Shown piece by piece: positions 32,691 to 41,734 of a stretch of DNA of 62,844 nucleotides. The notes under the pieces were generated by a model. The model had not been told where the DNA came from. It did not search any database and saw nothing but the letters and a program-made list of their open reading frames with translations. Position 1 is the stretch's first letter, and every line of letters begins with the position of its first letter. A program made the position numbers and the translations under genes. Source of the stretch: Alphaproteobacteria bacterium (GTDB taxonomy: Bacteria; Pseudomonadota; Alphaproteobacteria; Sphingomonadales; Emcibacteraceae); the NCBI GenBank assembly GCA_020446675.1, contig JAGREE010000070.1, forward strand, positions 20,376 through 83,219, read 5' to 3'.

Positions 32691-33314
32691 ATGAAACATA
32701 TTTTCCTTATTCTTTCATTGCTTTTGCCTTTTAACGCCTTAGCAGAAACAGTAAAAATCAATGTTTTGGACAATGTCGGCGAACCCGTCAATAATGCTGT
32801 TGTAAGCTTTTACTCAGACGATAAATCAAAAAATAATCTGCCGCAGGGCGTTGAAAAACCGGTTATGGTTCAGCAGGGGCAGGAATTTGTTCCCCATGTT
32901 CTGCCTATCAGACTAGGCAGCAGTGTTGATTTTCCCAATAAGGATAATTTCAGGCATATGATTTATTCTTTTTCAAAACCAAAAAGATTTGAAGTTCAGC
33001 TTTATGGCGGGGAAGATCAGGTGATTGTAAATTTTGATAAGCCTGGTGTGGTTACGCTTGGCTGTAATATTCATGATAATATGCTCGGGTATATTTATGT
33101 GCTTGAAACCGATAATTTTGTCAAAACCGATGAGACCGGAAAATCAGAATTAACTGGCATCGCCCCAGGGACATATACGGTTTCGTTATGGCATCCTGAT
33201 CTTAGCGATAATGCGGAAAAATATGACCGTGAAGTCACCATTGTAAATGGTGAAAACCAAACGGTGGAATTTTCAGTTAATTTAAAACCCACCCTTACAT
33301 TAAAAAATAGATAA
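32691..33314 (+). CDS. periplasmic cupredoxin-like (methylamine-utilization-type) protein
   Basis: 207 residues with a signal peptide (KHIFLILSLLLPFNALA). A plastocyanin-like domain follows, with plausible type I copper ligands His in FRHMIYS and Cys, His and Met in LGCNIHDNM, then a C-terminal carboxypeptidase-regulatory-like beta domain (TGIAPGTYTVSLWHPDL). Annotation pipelines often call this a methylamine utilization protein, but no methylamine dehydrogenase genes are present. Likely a periplasmic electron carrier or copper protein. It shares a 94-base divergent promoter region with the DUF3034-globin operon. Confidence 0.82.
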   Translation: MKHIFLILSLLLPFNALAETVKINVLDNVGEPVNNAVVSFYSDDKSKNNLPQGVEKPVMVQQGQEFVPHVLPIRLGSSVDFPNKDNFRHMIYSFSKPKRFEVQLYGGEDQVIVNFDKPGVVTLGCNIHDNMLGYIYVLETDNFVKTDETGKSELTGIAPGTYTVSLWHPDLSDNAEKYDREVTIVNGENQTVEFSVNLKPTLTLKNR

Positions 33315-33341
33315 TTATCATACTGTAATTTGCGGGATTAA

Positions 33342-33878
33342 TTATTCTGGTTCCACATTGAAAGCGATGATGGTTCTGGGCACCATGCTTTTGCTTGGTG
33401 GGGCCTGATGCAGCAGCCAGGATGGAAAGATAAGGATGTCGGTTTCCTCGACCTGAGGGGTATAAAGGGCATTGGTATTCACCACATCATTGGGGTCAAG
33501 ATAGGGGCGGAACAGCATAGTGGCCGTGTGAACTTTTGGGTCATACGAGGCATAAAAAACAAGGCTATAGCCCACTGGCTGATGCTGGTGTGCGGAATGA
33601 TCAGCGAGGTTGATATATTGCTGGGCCCAGATATCCTGTAGTCTAGTTCCAGTTAATTTCATAAATTCCCTTACCTGCGGCTCAAGAAACTCACCCCAGA
33701 TTTTTTCGCGCCATGGCTGTGGGCGGCCATAATCGGTATAAAAACCTTCGGTTGGACGATATTCGGGCCTTTGTTCATTATCGATCATGTCCATTAGGTA
33801 GCTTTTGTAATTTTCCCAACCCTTTGTTTTCAATTTATGAACCATGACCGGGAAAAGCCGAAAAGAAACAGCATCCAT
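33342..33878 (-). CDS. putative 2OG-Fe(II) oxygenase-like protein
   Basis: 178 residues. The layout fits the small double-stranded beta-helix proteins annotated as putative 2-oxoglutarate/Fe(II) oxygenases: His-rich SAHQHQPVGYSLVFYASYDP, a second His in FPSWLLHQAPPS, and a following Arg in PRTIIAFNVEPE that would bind 2-oxoglutarate. A complete HxD motif is not clear, so activity is uncertain. It is convergent with the cupredoxin-like gene and AT-rich at its 5' end. Confidence 0.6.
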   Translation of the reverse strand: MDAVSFRLFPVMVHKLKTKGWENYKSYLMDMIDNEQRPEYRPTEGFYTDYGRPQPWREKIWGEFLEPQVREFMKLTGTRLQDIWAQQYINLADHSAHQHQPVGYSLVFYASYDPKVHTATMLFRPYLDPNDVVNTNALYTPQVEETDILIFPSWLLHQAPPSKSMVPRTIIAFNVEPE

Positions 33879-34010
33879 TTATATCATTCCTTTTATTTAT
33901 ATATATATTTTCATGAAGCTTCCGTCACTTTATCTGATGACCTTATACATTGCAAATAATTGCACTTTATGGCGCGAAAATGACTTTGGGAAAATTCATG
34001 GTTTCCCGGC

Positions 34011-34364
34011 TTACTTGTCCAGAATCATGTCAAACCCGCCTAGTATCATACGTTTGCCGTCAAATGGTATTAGTGTGTCGGCCATTTCATTATGCATATC
34101 TTCAACGAGCAGGTCATGAACCTTATCACGTGTTTCCTTATCCGGCCATACGACCCATGAAAAGACAACGGTTTCATCCGGTTCTTTCAATACAGCCTTG
34201 GGCATGGATGTCAGTTTTCCTTCCGGAACATCATTTCCCCAACATTCGTGAATGGAAAGTGCACCGCGCCTTATATAAATTTCGGCCATTTTTTTAGCCA
34301 ATACGAGATAGTCATCCTTGCGCGCGTTTGGGACAGGGAGTAAAAAGCCATCAATATATTTCAT
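34011..34364 (-). CDS. DUF1428 family protein
   Basis: 117 residues with the DUF1428 pattern: MKYIDGFLLPVPNARKDDYLVLAKKMAEIYIRRGALSIHECWG, and WVVWPDKETRDKV. These are small ferredoxin-like-fold cytosolic proteins of unknown role. An ATG 12 bases earlier is in frame, but it lies inside the ribosome-binding sequence; GGAGG is ideally spaced for the ATG at 34364. Confidence 0.88.
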   Translation of the reverse strand: MKYIDGFLLPVPNARKDDYLVLAKKMAEIYIRRGALSIHECWGNDVPEGKLTSMPKAVLKEPDETVVFSWVVWPDKETRDKVHDLLVEDMHNEMADTLIPFDGKRMILGGFDMILDK

Positions 34365-34529
34365 GTAATCCTCCATTTTTGTGAGCCGTCTTGATGACTG
34401 CTCGGTGTTTTGACCTGATTATTCAATTACTATAAACTAGGACAGAGCTAAAGAAAATGACATTGCGAAGCGGGCGACAATAGAAAAAAATCTGACCAAA
34501 TGGCTTTTCATCAAATGAGATTGGGAAAA

Positions 34530-35513
34530 ATGGATAAAAATTATAATGATAAAGAACGCTCAATTGGATTTGAAATTGAATATGCCGGATTATCGCTGGA
34601 GGATGTGGCCGGGGCAGTTGTTGATTTATTTGGTGGCGTGATCAAAAAAAACACAAGTGCGTTATATAAGGTGGAAGGCACGGGTCTTGGTGACTTTACG
34701 TTGGAGCTTGATGCACTTCCCTTACAAAAGCTGGCAGAAAGCAACGAAGACTATAAAACAAGTGATGAAATTGGCGATAGAATTCAATATCAGTTGGGCA
34801 AAACGGTTGGTAAAATCGGGGCAGAGGTTGCCCCTTATGAAATTATCTGTCCGCCTGTTAAACTAAGCCAAATTGGCGAACTGGAAACGCTTTGTTACAA
34901 ACTTCGGGATCTTGGGGCAGAGGGGACAAAAGCCAGTTTCCGCTATGCTTTTGGCTTACATATTAATCCAGAGGTAAAATCACTGGAAGCGGACTATATC
35001 CTGCATCATGTACAATCATTCCTGCTTCTTGCGTCCTGGCTTAAGGATGAACATGATGTCAATATCTCAAGACGACTGACAAAATTTATTGATCCGTTTC
35101 CAAATAGCTATTATGAGCTGGTTCTGGACCCGGATTATGGCCCTGATCTGAATGATTTTATAAAGGATTATCATAAACATAATCCAAGCCGGAACCGTGC
35201 ACTTGATATGCTGCCGCTTTTTGCTTTCATCAATGAACGTCTGGTTCGGGAATTATATGGTGAAGAGGAAAAAATCAACAAACGACCGACATTTCATTAT
35301 CGACTGCCCAATTGTGAAATTGATCGAAAGGAATGGTCACTGAACAAGGAATGGCAGCGTTGGCTTATTGTTGAAAAAATTGCTGGTGACAGCGCTCTTT
35401 TAAAAAAACTGATGGATAAATGGACCACCTATCATAAAAAGCTTATAGCCACTGACTTAGGCTGGATGGAAGAAGTAAAAGGCTGGCTCGAGAAAAACTT
35501 GAATATTTCATAA
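34530..35513 (+). CDS. amidoligase family protein (Amidoligase_2-like)
   Basis: 327 residues. IGFEIEYAGLS at the N-terminus and FRYAFGLHINPEV are the hallmark acidic and His motifs of the COOH-NH2 ligase (amidoligase) superfamily, ATP-dependent enzymes that form amide bonds on peptides or small acids. The family partner, a class I glutamine amidotransferase, is usually adjacent but is absent here. ATGs at 34500 and 34515 are in frame but lack a ribosome-binding site; GGGA precedes the ATG at 34530. Neighbouring genes give no clear pathway. Substrate unknown. Confidence 0.75.
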   Translation: MDKNYNDKERSIGFEIEYAGLSLEDVAGAVVDLFGGVIKKNTSALYKVEGTGLGDFTLELDALPLQKLAESNEDYKTSDEIGDRIQYQLGKTVGKIGAEVAPYEIICPPVKLSQIGELETLCYKLRDLGAEGTKASFRYAFGLHINPEVKSLEADYILHHVQSFLLLASWLKDEHDVNISRRLTKFIDPFPNSYYELVLDPDYGPDLNDFIKDYHKHNPSRNRALDMLPLFAFINERLVRELYGEEEKINKRPTFHYRLPNCEIDRKEWSLNKEWQRWLIVEKIAGDSALLKKLMDKWTTYHKKLIATDLGWMEEVKGWLEKNLNIS

Positions 35514-35708
35514 AATCTTCAAGGCTTAAATTCATTGAGCGACTTTATATGGACTAATTATTTTATTGCGGTACACTTTTTTTAAGTTCAGGGGAAATGA
35601 GCATTAAACCCTTTGGCTCGTAATTAGACGGTTCCTGTCTTCCGCCCGGGAAACTGAAGGCTGGCGGTACTTACTATCCATTCAATTTAAAAATAAGGAG
35701 AAAGTATA

Positions 35709-36089
35709 ATGAGCGGCCATGATGAGATTGCAAAAGTAAATGCCGAATTTTCACGGGCATTTGATGAAACGGATATTGAATTATTAAGGCCTTTATATAC
35801 AGATGACGCATGGTTTATGGTGCCACATGCTGATCCGCTTAAAGGAAAGGATGCGATCCTGGCCGGAGTTCAGGGATTATTTGACAGTGGTATTAATGCC
35901 ATAGGGTTAAAAACAACAGGGCTGGACCTGATCGGCGATGCGGCGGCAATAGAAACTGGGGAGTATACTTTAAAAGCAGGGGGCCATGTTGCTGACAAGG
36001 GCAAATATATGGTGTTCTGGAAAAAAACCAATGGCAACTGGAAACTTCACCGCGATATAATCAATACCAGTCTTCCGGCTCCTGTGTAA
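35709..36089 (+). CDS. NTF2-like (SnoaL/DUF4440-type) protein
   Basis: 126 residues with the cone-shaped NTF2 fold pattern: VNAEFSRAFDETDIELLRPLYTDDAWFMVPHADPLKGKDAI, and a terminal YMVFWKKTNGNWKLHRDIINTS. Such proteins bind or isomerise small molecules; function here is unknown. AAGGAG lies 9-10 bases before the ATG. About 195 bases separate it from the amidoligase, so co-transcription is not evident. Confidence 0.8.
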   Translation: MSGHDEIAKVNAEFSRAFDETDIELLRPLYTDDAWFMVPHADPLKGKDAILAGVQGLFDSGINAIGLKTTGLDLIGDAAAIETGEYTLKAGGHVADKGKYMVFWKKTNGNWKLHRDIINTSLPAPV

Positions 36090-36305
36090 ATGGGATATTA
36101 AGTGGCCTTCTTAAAATGTGACTTGGATAGAGAAGTGAAGAACTGGATGGCAGAGGAGCTTGAGTGATTAAGCAATTCCTTCATCTTGATTAAAAAATCT
36201 AATGAATTGAAAGTTGACAATTTAAACTATAAAGTGCAAGGATAATTCTGATAGTTCCTTATTAGTTATTGCGAGTGTAATATCAACAATATAGGAAGAG
36301 ATCAT

Positions 36306-36875
36306 ATGCCTATTCAAAAAATTCACGAAGGAAAGAAATTACTTTATAAATTTGCCATATATAAAGTTTCCGGTACAGTTCTCAGTGAGAATACCCGTAG
36401 TGAAACAGAGGTAAGCGGGAAAATTTATGGTGGTGGAACCAATTCAACTTATGGTACAACAGCGCCCGTTCAGGGAAAAATAGAATCTAAAACGACACGA
36501 TATCAGACAATTTATTTGAAGGAAGATGATGGGTCTGAACATGCTATTGAGCTCGTAGATTTGGTTGTGGGGTGTCGGGAAGGCCATAAACTTACCCTAT
36601 GGCGATTGGGAGAAAATCTCTGGTTTCAAGTAGAAAATCATACCACAAATCAATCTTTTAGATACAATGGTTTCATAAAAATGATGTATCCAAAGGTCAT
36701 CTATTTCGTAATAGGGATTTTATTTGGCATTTATTATGTTGACCAAAGCCATACAGGGGGGAAATATCTTTTGGCGCTTATTTTTTCCATTTTGTTTGGA
36801 TTGGCACTTGCGACCATTCCTTGCGGCATAATAGCCTGGTTGCGTGAAAAAGCAGTGCTGGAAGCGGCTACATAA
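36306..36875 (+). CDS. hypothetical protein with two C-terminal membrane segments
   Basis: 189 residues. A soluble N-terminal part of about 135 residues is rich in beta-type sequence, including a Gly/Ser/Thr-rich segment (GGGTNSTYGTTAPVQGK) and LVVGCREGHKLTLWRLGENLWFQ. Two hydrophobic helices follow (VIYFVIGILFGIYYV and LLALIFSILFGLALATIPCGIIAW). I do not recognise a family. AGGAAGAG lies about 5 bases before the ATG. The gene is noticeably AT-rich and flanked by AT-rich gaps, possibly a recent arrival. Confidence 0.7.
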   Translation: MPIQKIHEGKKLLYKFAIYKVSGTVLSENTRSETEVSGKIYGGGTNSTYGTTAPVQGKIESKTTRYQTIYLKEDDGSEHAIELVDLVVGCREGHKLTLWRLGENLWFQVENHTTNQSFRYNGFIKMMYPKVIYFVIGILFGIYYVDQSHTGGKYLLALIFSILFGLALATIPCGIIAWLREKAVLEAAT

Positions 36876-36957
36876 CTTATTGCAGATTCGTTAACTTTTA
36901 GTATTATCTTTTAAAAACAGGAAGTTAATGGAAATATCCAGGTGAGAAGGGGCTTTC

Positions 36958-39171
36958 TTAAAAAGTGCCCTGAATGGAGAAACGCAGCTGTGTCAGCCGT
37001 TTCCAATGCTGGACTTTTCGTTCATAAAGGTCATCAAAGCGAATATGGTCATAATAATAAAATACGGTGGAGGTGCCCCGTGAATGTCTTAATCCTTCGG
37101 CTTCAAGCCGGATTTTATAATCGTTAAATACAGTCTTTTCAGCAAATACCTTATAGCTGGCGGCCGGGCTGTTGGGCCAGTAATAATTGATGTAAAACCG
37201 CTCATAATCACTTCTTGAGGTAAGCTCCAGACCATATGTGAACTGATAATCCGGTATGTCATGACGGAAATTAACAGCCCATGTCTGATCAGGCAGGCGG
37301 TCAAATCTGCGCTCAAGTCCGGTAAACTGGTCAGTTGTTTTTCTCTTTTCGATCGTATAATTGACGCTGATTGTGGCATTGGGAAGGCCAACAAACCCAA
37401 GCCGCAGGTTTGATTTTATTTTTGCACCATATGATCTGGCTTTGGGAATATTGCCCTGTTTTGCGGAATATCCCTCGCCGGTATCCCCAACATAATCCCG
37501 TAAGGCCGTATCCGGCGGAAGGGCGAAAAATTCATCAGCCGTAATAGGATTATGATTAAAATCCACATAGTTGGTGAAATCAACGGTTGAAATATGATCA
37601 GTATATTTGCGGTAGAATAGTTCCGCTTCCAGTGAGCCGCCATCATCGGGTAGACGATGTTCATAGGTGAACGAGAAATCCCAGGTCTGTTCGGGGCGGA
37701 TTTTTGTATTGCCGGGTTTAAAAATCTGTTCCATCTGATCAAAGCGGGTGACAAAATTATTAAAATCAAGCTGGCTGACTTTTTTTTCAACCAGAAGACG
37801 GACTTGATCAAGCGGCGTCACATCATAGCGTAAATTAAAGCGTGGCTTTAGATAAGTAAAACTGGTATCACGCCGGTCAATGGCGCCACCAATCAGGATA
37901 TTATCAGCGACAATTTTTGAAAATTCTGTTGTGAGCGAGCTTTGCAGGACCAATTCTGGCGAAATATTAAAGCTGTGAATGGCAAAAACCTCATAGCGGT
38001 TTTCTTTGATTTTTACATTGTCACTGGTTGAAACTATATAATTGCTGACGGAAGTCGAACGGGTAAAGCTGTCAAAAGTCTTGTTGAATTTGTTAAAGGC
38101 CGCTTCACCACCAACTTCAAGATTTTGTCCTTTTGCAATATCCTTGCTGATAGAGCCGCGAAATATTTTTTCCCGCTGGTCAAGGGATGTGTCGTCCTTT
38201 GTGTATTCGTATTTTTCTGTGCCATTTCCCTTAAACCGGTCCACCAGATAATCTTCAGCATTTCGGTTTATAACGAATAATGATTTTAAATTGCCAAACA
38301 CACCAAGGGGACGGGCATAATCACCGCCCACTTCCCATTTATCGCTGTCCCGTGTGGTCAGCCAGGCGAGCGGCCGCACTGTATCGCTGGTTTTGTCTCT
38401 GGTTTCCAGACCGTCCTGACCGCCCGGCACATAAAGTCCGTTAAGTCGCAGGCGGCCACCATCTTCAAACTCATAAGCCAGATTGGTATTAAAGGAATGG
38501 GCATAATTTCGGGTGCCGCTTTTGACGATCTGTAGGGCTTTGTAATTATCCTGCGGATCAAAAAAGTCTTCATCAATATCCACATGATTGTCTTTATTTT
38601 TTCGCTCGTAACTTAACGTATAATCAAACCTGTCCATTGACCCGCTGTGGGAAACCAGAAATTCCGGGTAAAATTTGTTATATTCTGTATATTCCCCTCT
38701 AACCTGCCAGAAGGTGGTGGATGTTGAGCTGTTTTCGGCCATGATAATATTGATGACCAGTCCCTGACTTTGAACATCAAGTCCGCTTGAGGCCCCGCGG
38801 ATCAGCTCAATATGATCGACCTGTGTCGCAGATATTCTGGTTAGGGTATCACTGATATTGTTTGCTTTTCCGGCAAGGCGTTTACCGTCCATCAGAATCT
38901 GGTCCCCGCCGGAGCCAAAGCCGCGCTGGGCGGCACCGCCGGTTCTTTGGGCCTGTCTGATCTGTTCTTCATTTGCGCTCAGAATTTCCGGCACACCCGG
39001 GACGGCCTTTAACATATCAAGCAGCGTAACCGGCGAAAAGGTTTCAAAATAAGCCTTGTCATAGATAACAATAGCGCTGTCAGCCAAAGGTTCCTCAGCC
39101 GGGAACGCGGAAAGGGGCCAGCCGCCCAGTGCGGTCGTGACAAGAAACGCTGCAACGATCGTTTTATTCAT
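36958..39171 (-). CDS. TonB-dependent outer-membrane receptor
   Basis: 737 residues. Signal peptide (KTIVAAFLVTTALGGWPLSAFPA), then a plug domain with TLLDMLKAVPGVPEILS, QRGFGSGGDQILMDGKRLAGK and IELIRGASSGLDVQSQGLVINI, followed by a 22-strand-type barrel ending RFSIQGTF with a terminal Phe. It imports an unidentified large substrate using TonB energy. An identical 21-base element upstream of its start is also found upstream of the M20 amidohydrolase gene 4.6 kb away, suggesting shared regulation. No TonB/ExbBD genes are nearby. Confidence 0.92.
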   Translation of the reverse strand: MNKTIVAAFLVTTALGGWPLSAFPAEEPLADSAIVIYDKAYFETFSPVTLLDMLKAVPGVPEILSANEEQIRQAQRTGGAAQRGFGSGGDQILMDGKRLAGKANNISDTLTRISATQVDHIELIRGASSGLDVQSQGLVINIIMAENSSTSTTFWQVRGEYTEYNKFYPEFLVSHSGSMDRFDYTLSYERKNKDNHVDIDEDFFDPQDNYKALQIVKSGTRNYAHSFNTNLAYEFEDGGRLRLNGLYVPGGQDGLETRDKTSDTVRPLAWLTTRDSDKWEVGGDYARPLGVFGNLKSLFVINRNAEDYLVDRFKGNGTEKYEYTKDDTSLDQREKIFRGSISKDIAKGQNLEVGGEAAFNKFNKTFDSFTRSTSVSNYIVSTSDNVKIKENRYEVFAIHSFNISPELVLQSSLTTEFSKIVADNILIGGAIDRRDTSFTYLKPRFNLRYDVTPLDQVRLLVEKKVSQLDFNNFVTRFDQMEQIFKPGNTKIRPEQTWDFSFTYEHRLPDDGGSLEAELFYRKYTDHISTVDFTNYVDFNHNPITADEFFALPPDTALRDYVGDTGEGYSAKQGNIPKARSYGAKIKSNLRLGFVGLPNATISVNYTIEKRKTTDQFTGLERRFDRLPDQTWAVNFRHDIPDYQFTYGLELTSRSDYERFYINYYWPNSPAASYKVFAEKTVFNDYKIRLEAEGLRHSRGTSTVFYYYDHIRFDDLYERKVQHWKRLTQLRFSIQGTF

Positions 39172-39255
39172 TCAGTCATTCATTCCCAGATAAAACCCCA
39201 TATCTTATTTTTTGCTTTTTTGTCTTTTTATCATTAATGCGAAAGGCTTAAAAAT

Positions 39256-39276
39256 GATATTGGGCTTTAGTCTATA
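39256..39276 (-). promoter_or_regulatory. 21-bp element shared with the M20 hydrolase promoter, copy 1
   Basis: Identical over 21 bases to 43863-43883. On the minus strand it begins TATAGACTAAAG and ends CCAATATC, about 85 bases upstream of the TonB-receptor start. Both copies also have CGGCAAAT 10-14 bases further upstream. Probably an operator or promoter core. Confidence 0.6.
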
Positions 39277-39308
39277 GAAAGGAAAAGGATATTTGCCGGG
39301 CGGAAGAA

Positions 39309-41108
39309 TTAATTACAGGTAAAATCATTTTCACCATCTTCACGACAGAAGTAAGGAAAAGTTGTGCGCCGCCAGTAATCAACCAGCCCATAATTGATAT
39401 AAAGTTGTTTCATTCGTGGCATATTGCGCATTGGCACAAAAATCTTTGCCCAGTAATATAGCAATACATCATGATTTTTATAATTTAGGCTATTTTGTTC
39501 CTCTATTTCCAAAAAGGAAAAAGCCAGATCGTAATTCTGCAATTTTGCAGCCAGGCCGGCATAAATTATACCTGCAAAAGGGTTTTCCTTATTTAAGGTC
39601 TGCGGTTCTTCTTTAATTTGGGTCAAAACAGTTTTTAGAAATTGTTCTAGTTTTTCATTGTCAGCCAATAATTTTGTCAGATCTGAATTGAAGAATTCAT
39701 TTTCTACAGGATTATTATGTTCTAAAATCAGGGAAAAAAGCCTTTGTGAATTTTCTGTTGTATCAGATTCAAGCCCCTGGATAATTCGTGAACCTGCAAT
39801 GTAATGACTGGCGTTATTTGATAAATTAATAGAAATATCCAAAAGTTCAAAACCCCGTTCTTTTTCGCCCAGGTCACTCCTTGCCATGCCTTCTACCGCA
39901 TTATAGTTAGGGCCCAAAGGATCAAGCTCTCTGGCTTTGGACAGAAAATTAACCGCTTTTTTTAATTTGCCCGCTCTTAATAACAATTGACCATATTGTT
40001 CAAGGACTTCTACATTTTTTGGGTCATATTCTAAAGCAAGTATATATTGGTTTTCAGCGAGTTCCCATTGAAGCTGATCTTTAAGGATGTCCCCGAGCGC
40101 ACCATGGGCGGAACTGGATTTAGGATCAATTTCCAATGCTTTTCTTGCAGCCTTTTCACCTAGATAAATTCCATCTGCGGCGTTATCATCACCTGAATAA
40201 TAATAACTTAACGTATATGCCTGTGCGAGTGTACCCCAAAGTGGTGCGTAGTTCTCTTCCTTTTCGACGGCTTCATTTAAAATTTTGATGGCCTTATTAA
40301 TGCTCTCGGACGATCTTTTCGAAATGAGCATTTTTCCTTCGAGATAGGCATCATAGGCATCCATATTTTTTGTCTTGGTTGAAATCAGATTTTGTGTCGG
40401 TGTCAGTTCCATCGAAATTGCCATATTTTCGGCAATGGCGTTGGCGATTTCCTCCTGAACTAAAAATATATCGGAAAGTTCCCTGTCATATGTTTCTGAC
40501 CATTCATTAAATCCGTCCGAAGCCCTTATCAGCTGTGCTGTTATTCTGACGGTTGCTTTTTGTTTGCGGACTGATCCTTCCAAAATATAGCTAACCTTTA
40601 AATCCTGACCGATCGTTCTGAGGTCCTCATTCTTTCCCTTATAAGCGAAAGAAGACGTCCGGCCCGCGACTTTAAGGCCGGAAAATTTGCCTAATACATT
40701 TAGAAGCTCTTCTGACAGACCATCGGAAAAATATTCTTGCTCTATATCTGATGACATATTGACAAATGGAAGTACCGCTATGGATTGATCAGTATGGACT
40801 GATTGTTCCATTACTGAATTTTTATCACTATCGGAGCCCAGCCAGAGCTGAAAACCTATGACCAGGATCAGAAAAGCAATGATGGCATAATTGAGCTTTT
40901 GTCCGGATGTGTGAAGAATTGACTCTTCTTCAGAAACAGTGGAGGTTTTTTTTATGCCTTCCGGGGTCAGTTCAAAAGCCCAAGTTATTACCATAGTAAT
41001 CGGGAAAATAACAATCAGGCTCATGAAAACAATACGGCCAAAAAGTGAAGGAAGCATCAATATTGGCGTAAGAACGCCCACCATTTGCAATATCAGCCAG
41101 CTTAACAT
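39309..41108 (-). CDS. TolB-like/TPR regulatory membrane protein, N-terminus probably frameshifted
   Basis: 599 residues from the first usable ATG. It shows an N-terminal membrane region ending WAFELTPEGIKKT, a further transmembrane helix (LNYAIIAFLILVIGFQLWLG), a FlgO/TolB-like domain (QSIAVLPFVNMSSDIEQEYFSDGLSEELLN... GRTSSFAYKG) and about eight TPR units. The family normally starts with a short FFNELKRRNVF-type segment. Here that segment is encoded just upstream (to 41167) but one base out of frame at a run of five A on the plus strand (41157-41161), with no start codon in the correct frame. So this is a natural shortening, a frameshift or a sequencing error. Function is likely regulatory or signalling; unknown. 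Confidence 0.8.
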   Translation of the reverse strand: MLSWLILQMVGVLTPILMLPSLFGRIVFMSLIVIFPITMVITWAFELTPEGIKKTSTVSEEESILHTSGQKLNYAIIAFLILVIGFQLWLGSDSDKNSVMEQSVHTDQSIAVLPFVNMSSDIEQEYFSDGLSEELLNVLGKFSGLKVAGRTSSFAYKGKNEDLRTIGQDLKVSYILEGSVRKQKATVRITAQLIRASDGFNEWSETYDRELSDIFLVQEEIANAIAENMAISMELTPTQNLISTKTKNMDAYDAYLEGKMLISKRSSESINKAIKILNEAVEKEENYAPLWGTLAQAYTLSYYYSGDDNAADGIYLGEKAARKALEIDPKSSSAHGALGDILKDQLQWELAENQYILALEYDPKNVEVLEQYGQLLLRAGKLKKAVNFLSKARELDPLGPNYNAVEGMARSDLGEKERGFELLDISINLSNNASHYIAGSRIIQGLESDTTENSQRLFSLILEHNNPVENEFFNSDLTKLLADNEKLEQFLKTVLTQIKEEPQTLNKENPFAGIIYAGLAAKLQNYDLAFSFLEIEEQNSLNYKNHDVLLYYWAKIFVPMRNMPRMKQLYINYGLVDYWRRTTFPYFCREDGENDFTCN

Positions 41109-41290
41109 GAAATAAGCAAGGGCTACTTTGAAAACATTGCGGCGTTTTAACTCGTTAAAAAGCCCATCCGCTCCTACCCATATTTTTTATTTATGCGATA
41201 AAGGTATCACAGCTGTGTTTAAAGCGCTAGCAGATAGATTAAAGGCAGTTTAACCTTTGAATATGCAATTGAATATCCAATGAAGGGTTA

Positions 41291-41563
41291 TCAGTTTGCT
41301 GTTTCAGGGCTTATGCCAGTCACAAGTTCGGTAATTTTATTTGCCGGAAACCCTGAAATTTCAGAATGTTTGCGGATTATATTTTCATCGGATGCATTAT
41401 AAATACAATAAGTCTGGTTTGCTGCTACATAGCTTTCGACCCATTCAATTTCAGGGCCGAGCTGGGCCAGCACTTCATTAGATTTTGCAGCCGCAGCTTT
41501 ATACTGGTCATGTTCAAATGTTCCAATATCAGGGATGTGTCTTTCGATCATATATTTTTTCAT
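41291..41563 (-). CDS. DUF4242 family protein
   Basis: 90 residues: KYMIERHIPDIGTF, SNEVLAQLGPEIEWVESYVAANQTYCIYNASDENIIRKHSEISGFPANKI. This matches the small ferredoxin-like DUF4242 proteins, some of which bind nickel (SCO4226 type). TAGGAGAG is 7 bases before the ATG. It is divergent from an HxlR regulator with repeated AGTAC words in between, so the regulator probably controls it. Confidence 0.85.
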   Translation of the reverse strand: MKKYMIERHIPDIGTFEHDQYKAAAAKSNEVLAQLGPEIEWVESYVAANQTYCIYNASDENIIRKHSEISGFPANKITELVTGISPETAN

Positions 41564-41662
41564 GTTCGCTCTCCTATATTTGCGTTGAGCGTATAGTTTA
41601 TGGCGAATAGTTTTCCTGCATCAAGTCCACAAATGTGCACCGGGCAGTACAATAACTTGACC

Positions 41663-41679
41663 AGTACAGAGTTAGTACT
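41663..41679. promoter_or_regulatory. candidate HxlR operator
   Basis: AGTACAGAGTTAGTACT is a palindrome with AGTAC/GTACT arms and a 7-base centre. Further AGTAC copies lie at 41646-41650 and 41695-41699, all in the 171-base gap between the divergent DUF4242 and HxlR genes. Related DUF24-family regulators use TACT/AGTA-type sites. Confidence 0.5.
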
Positions 41680-41734
41680 ATTCGCAATTAAATAAGTACA
41701 GTAGTCTAAATGCCGGTAAATAAGGGAGGTTTCA

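Noticed and set aside
36217..36245. Sigma-70 promoter upstream of the hypothetical gene at 36306
   Set aside because: TTGACA is present but the nearest good -10 hexamer lies about 21 bases away, outside the normal 16-18.
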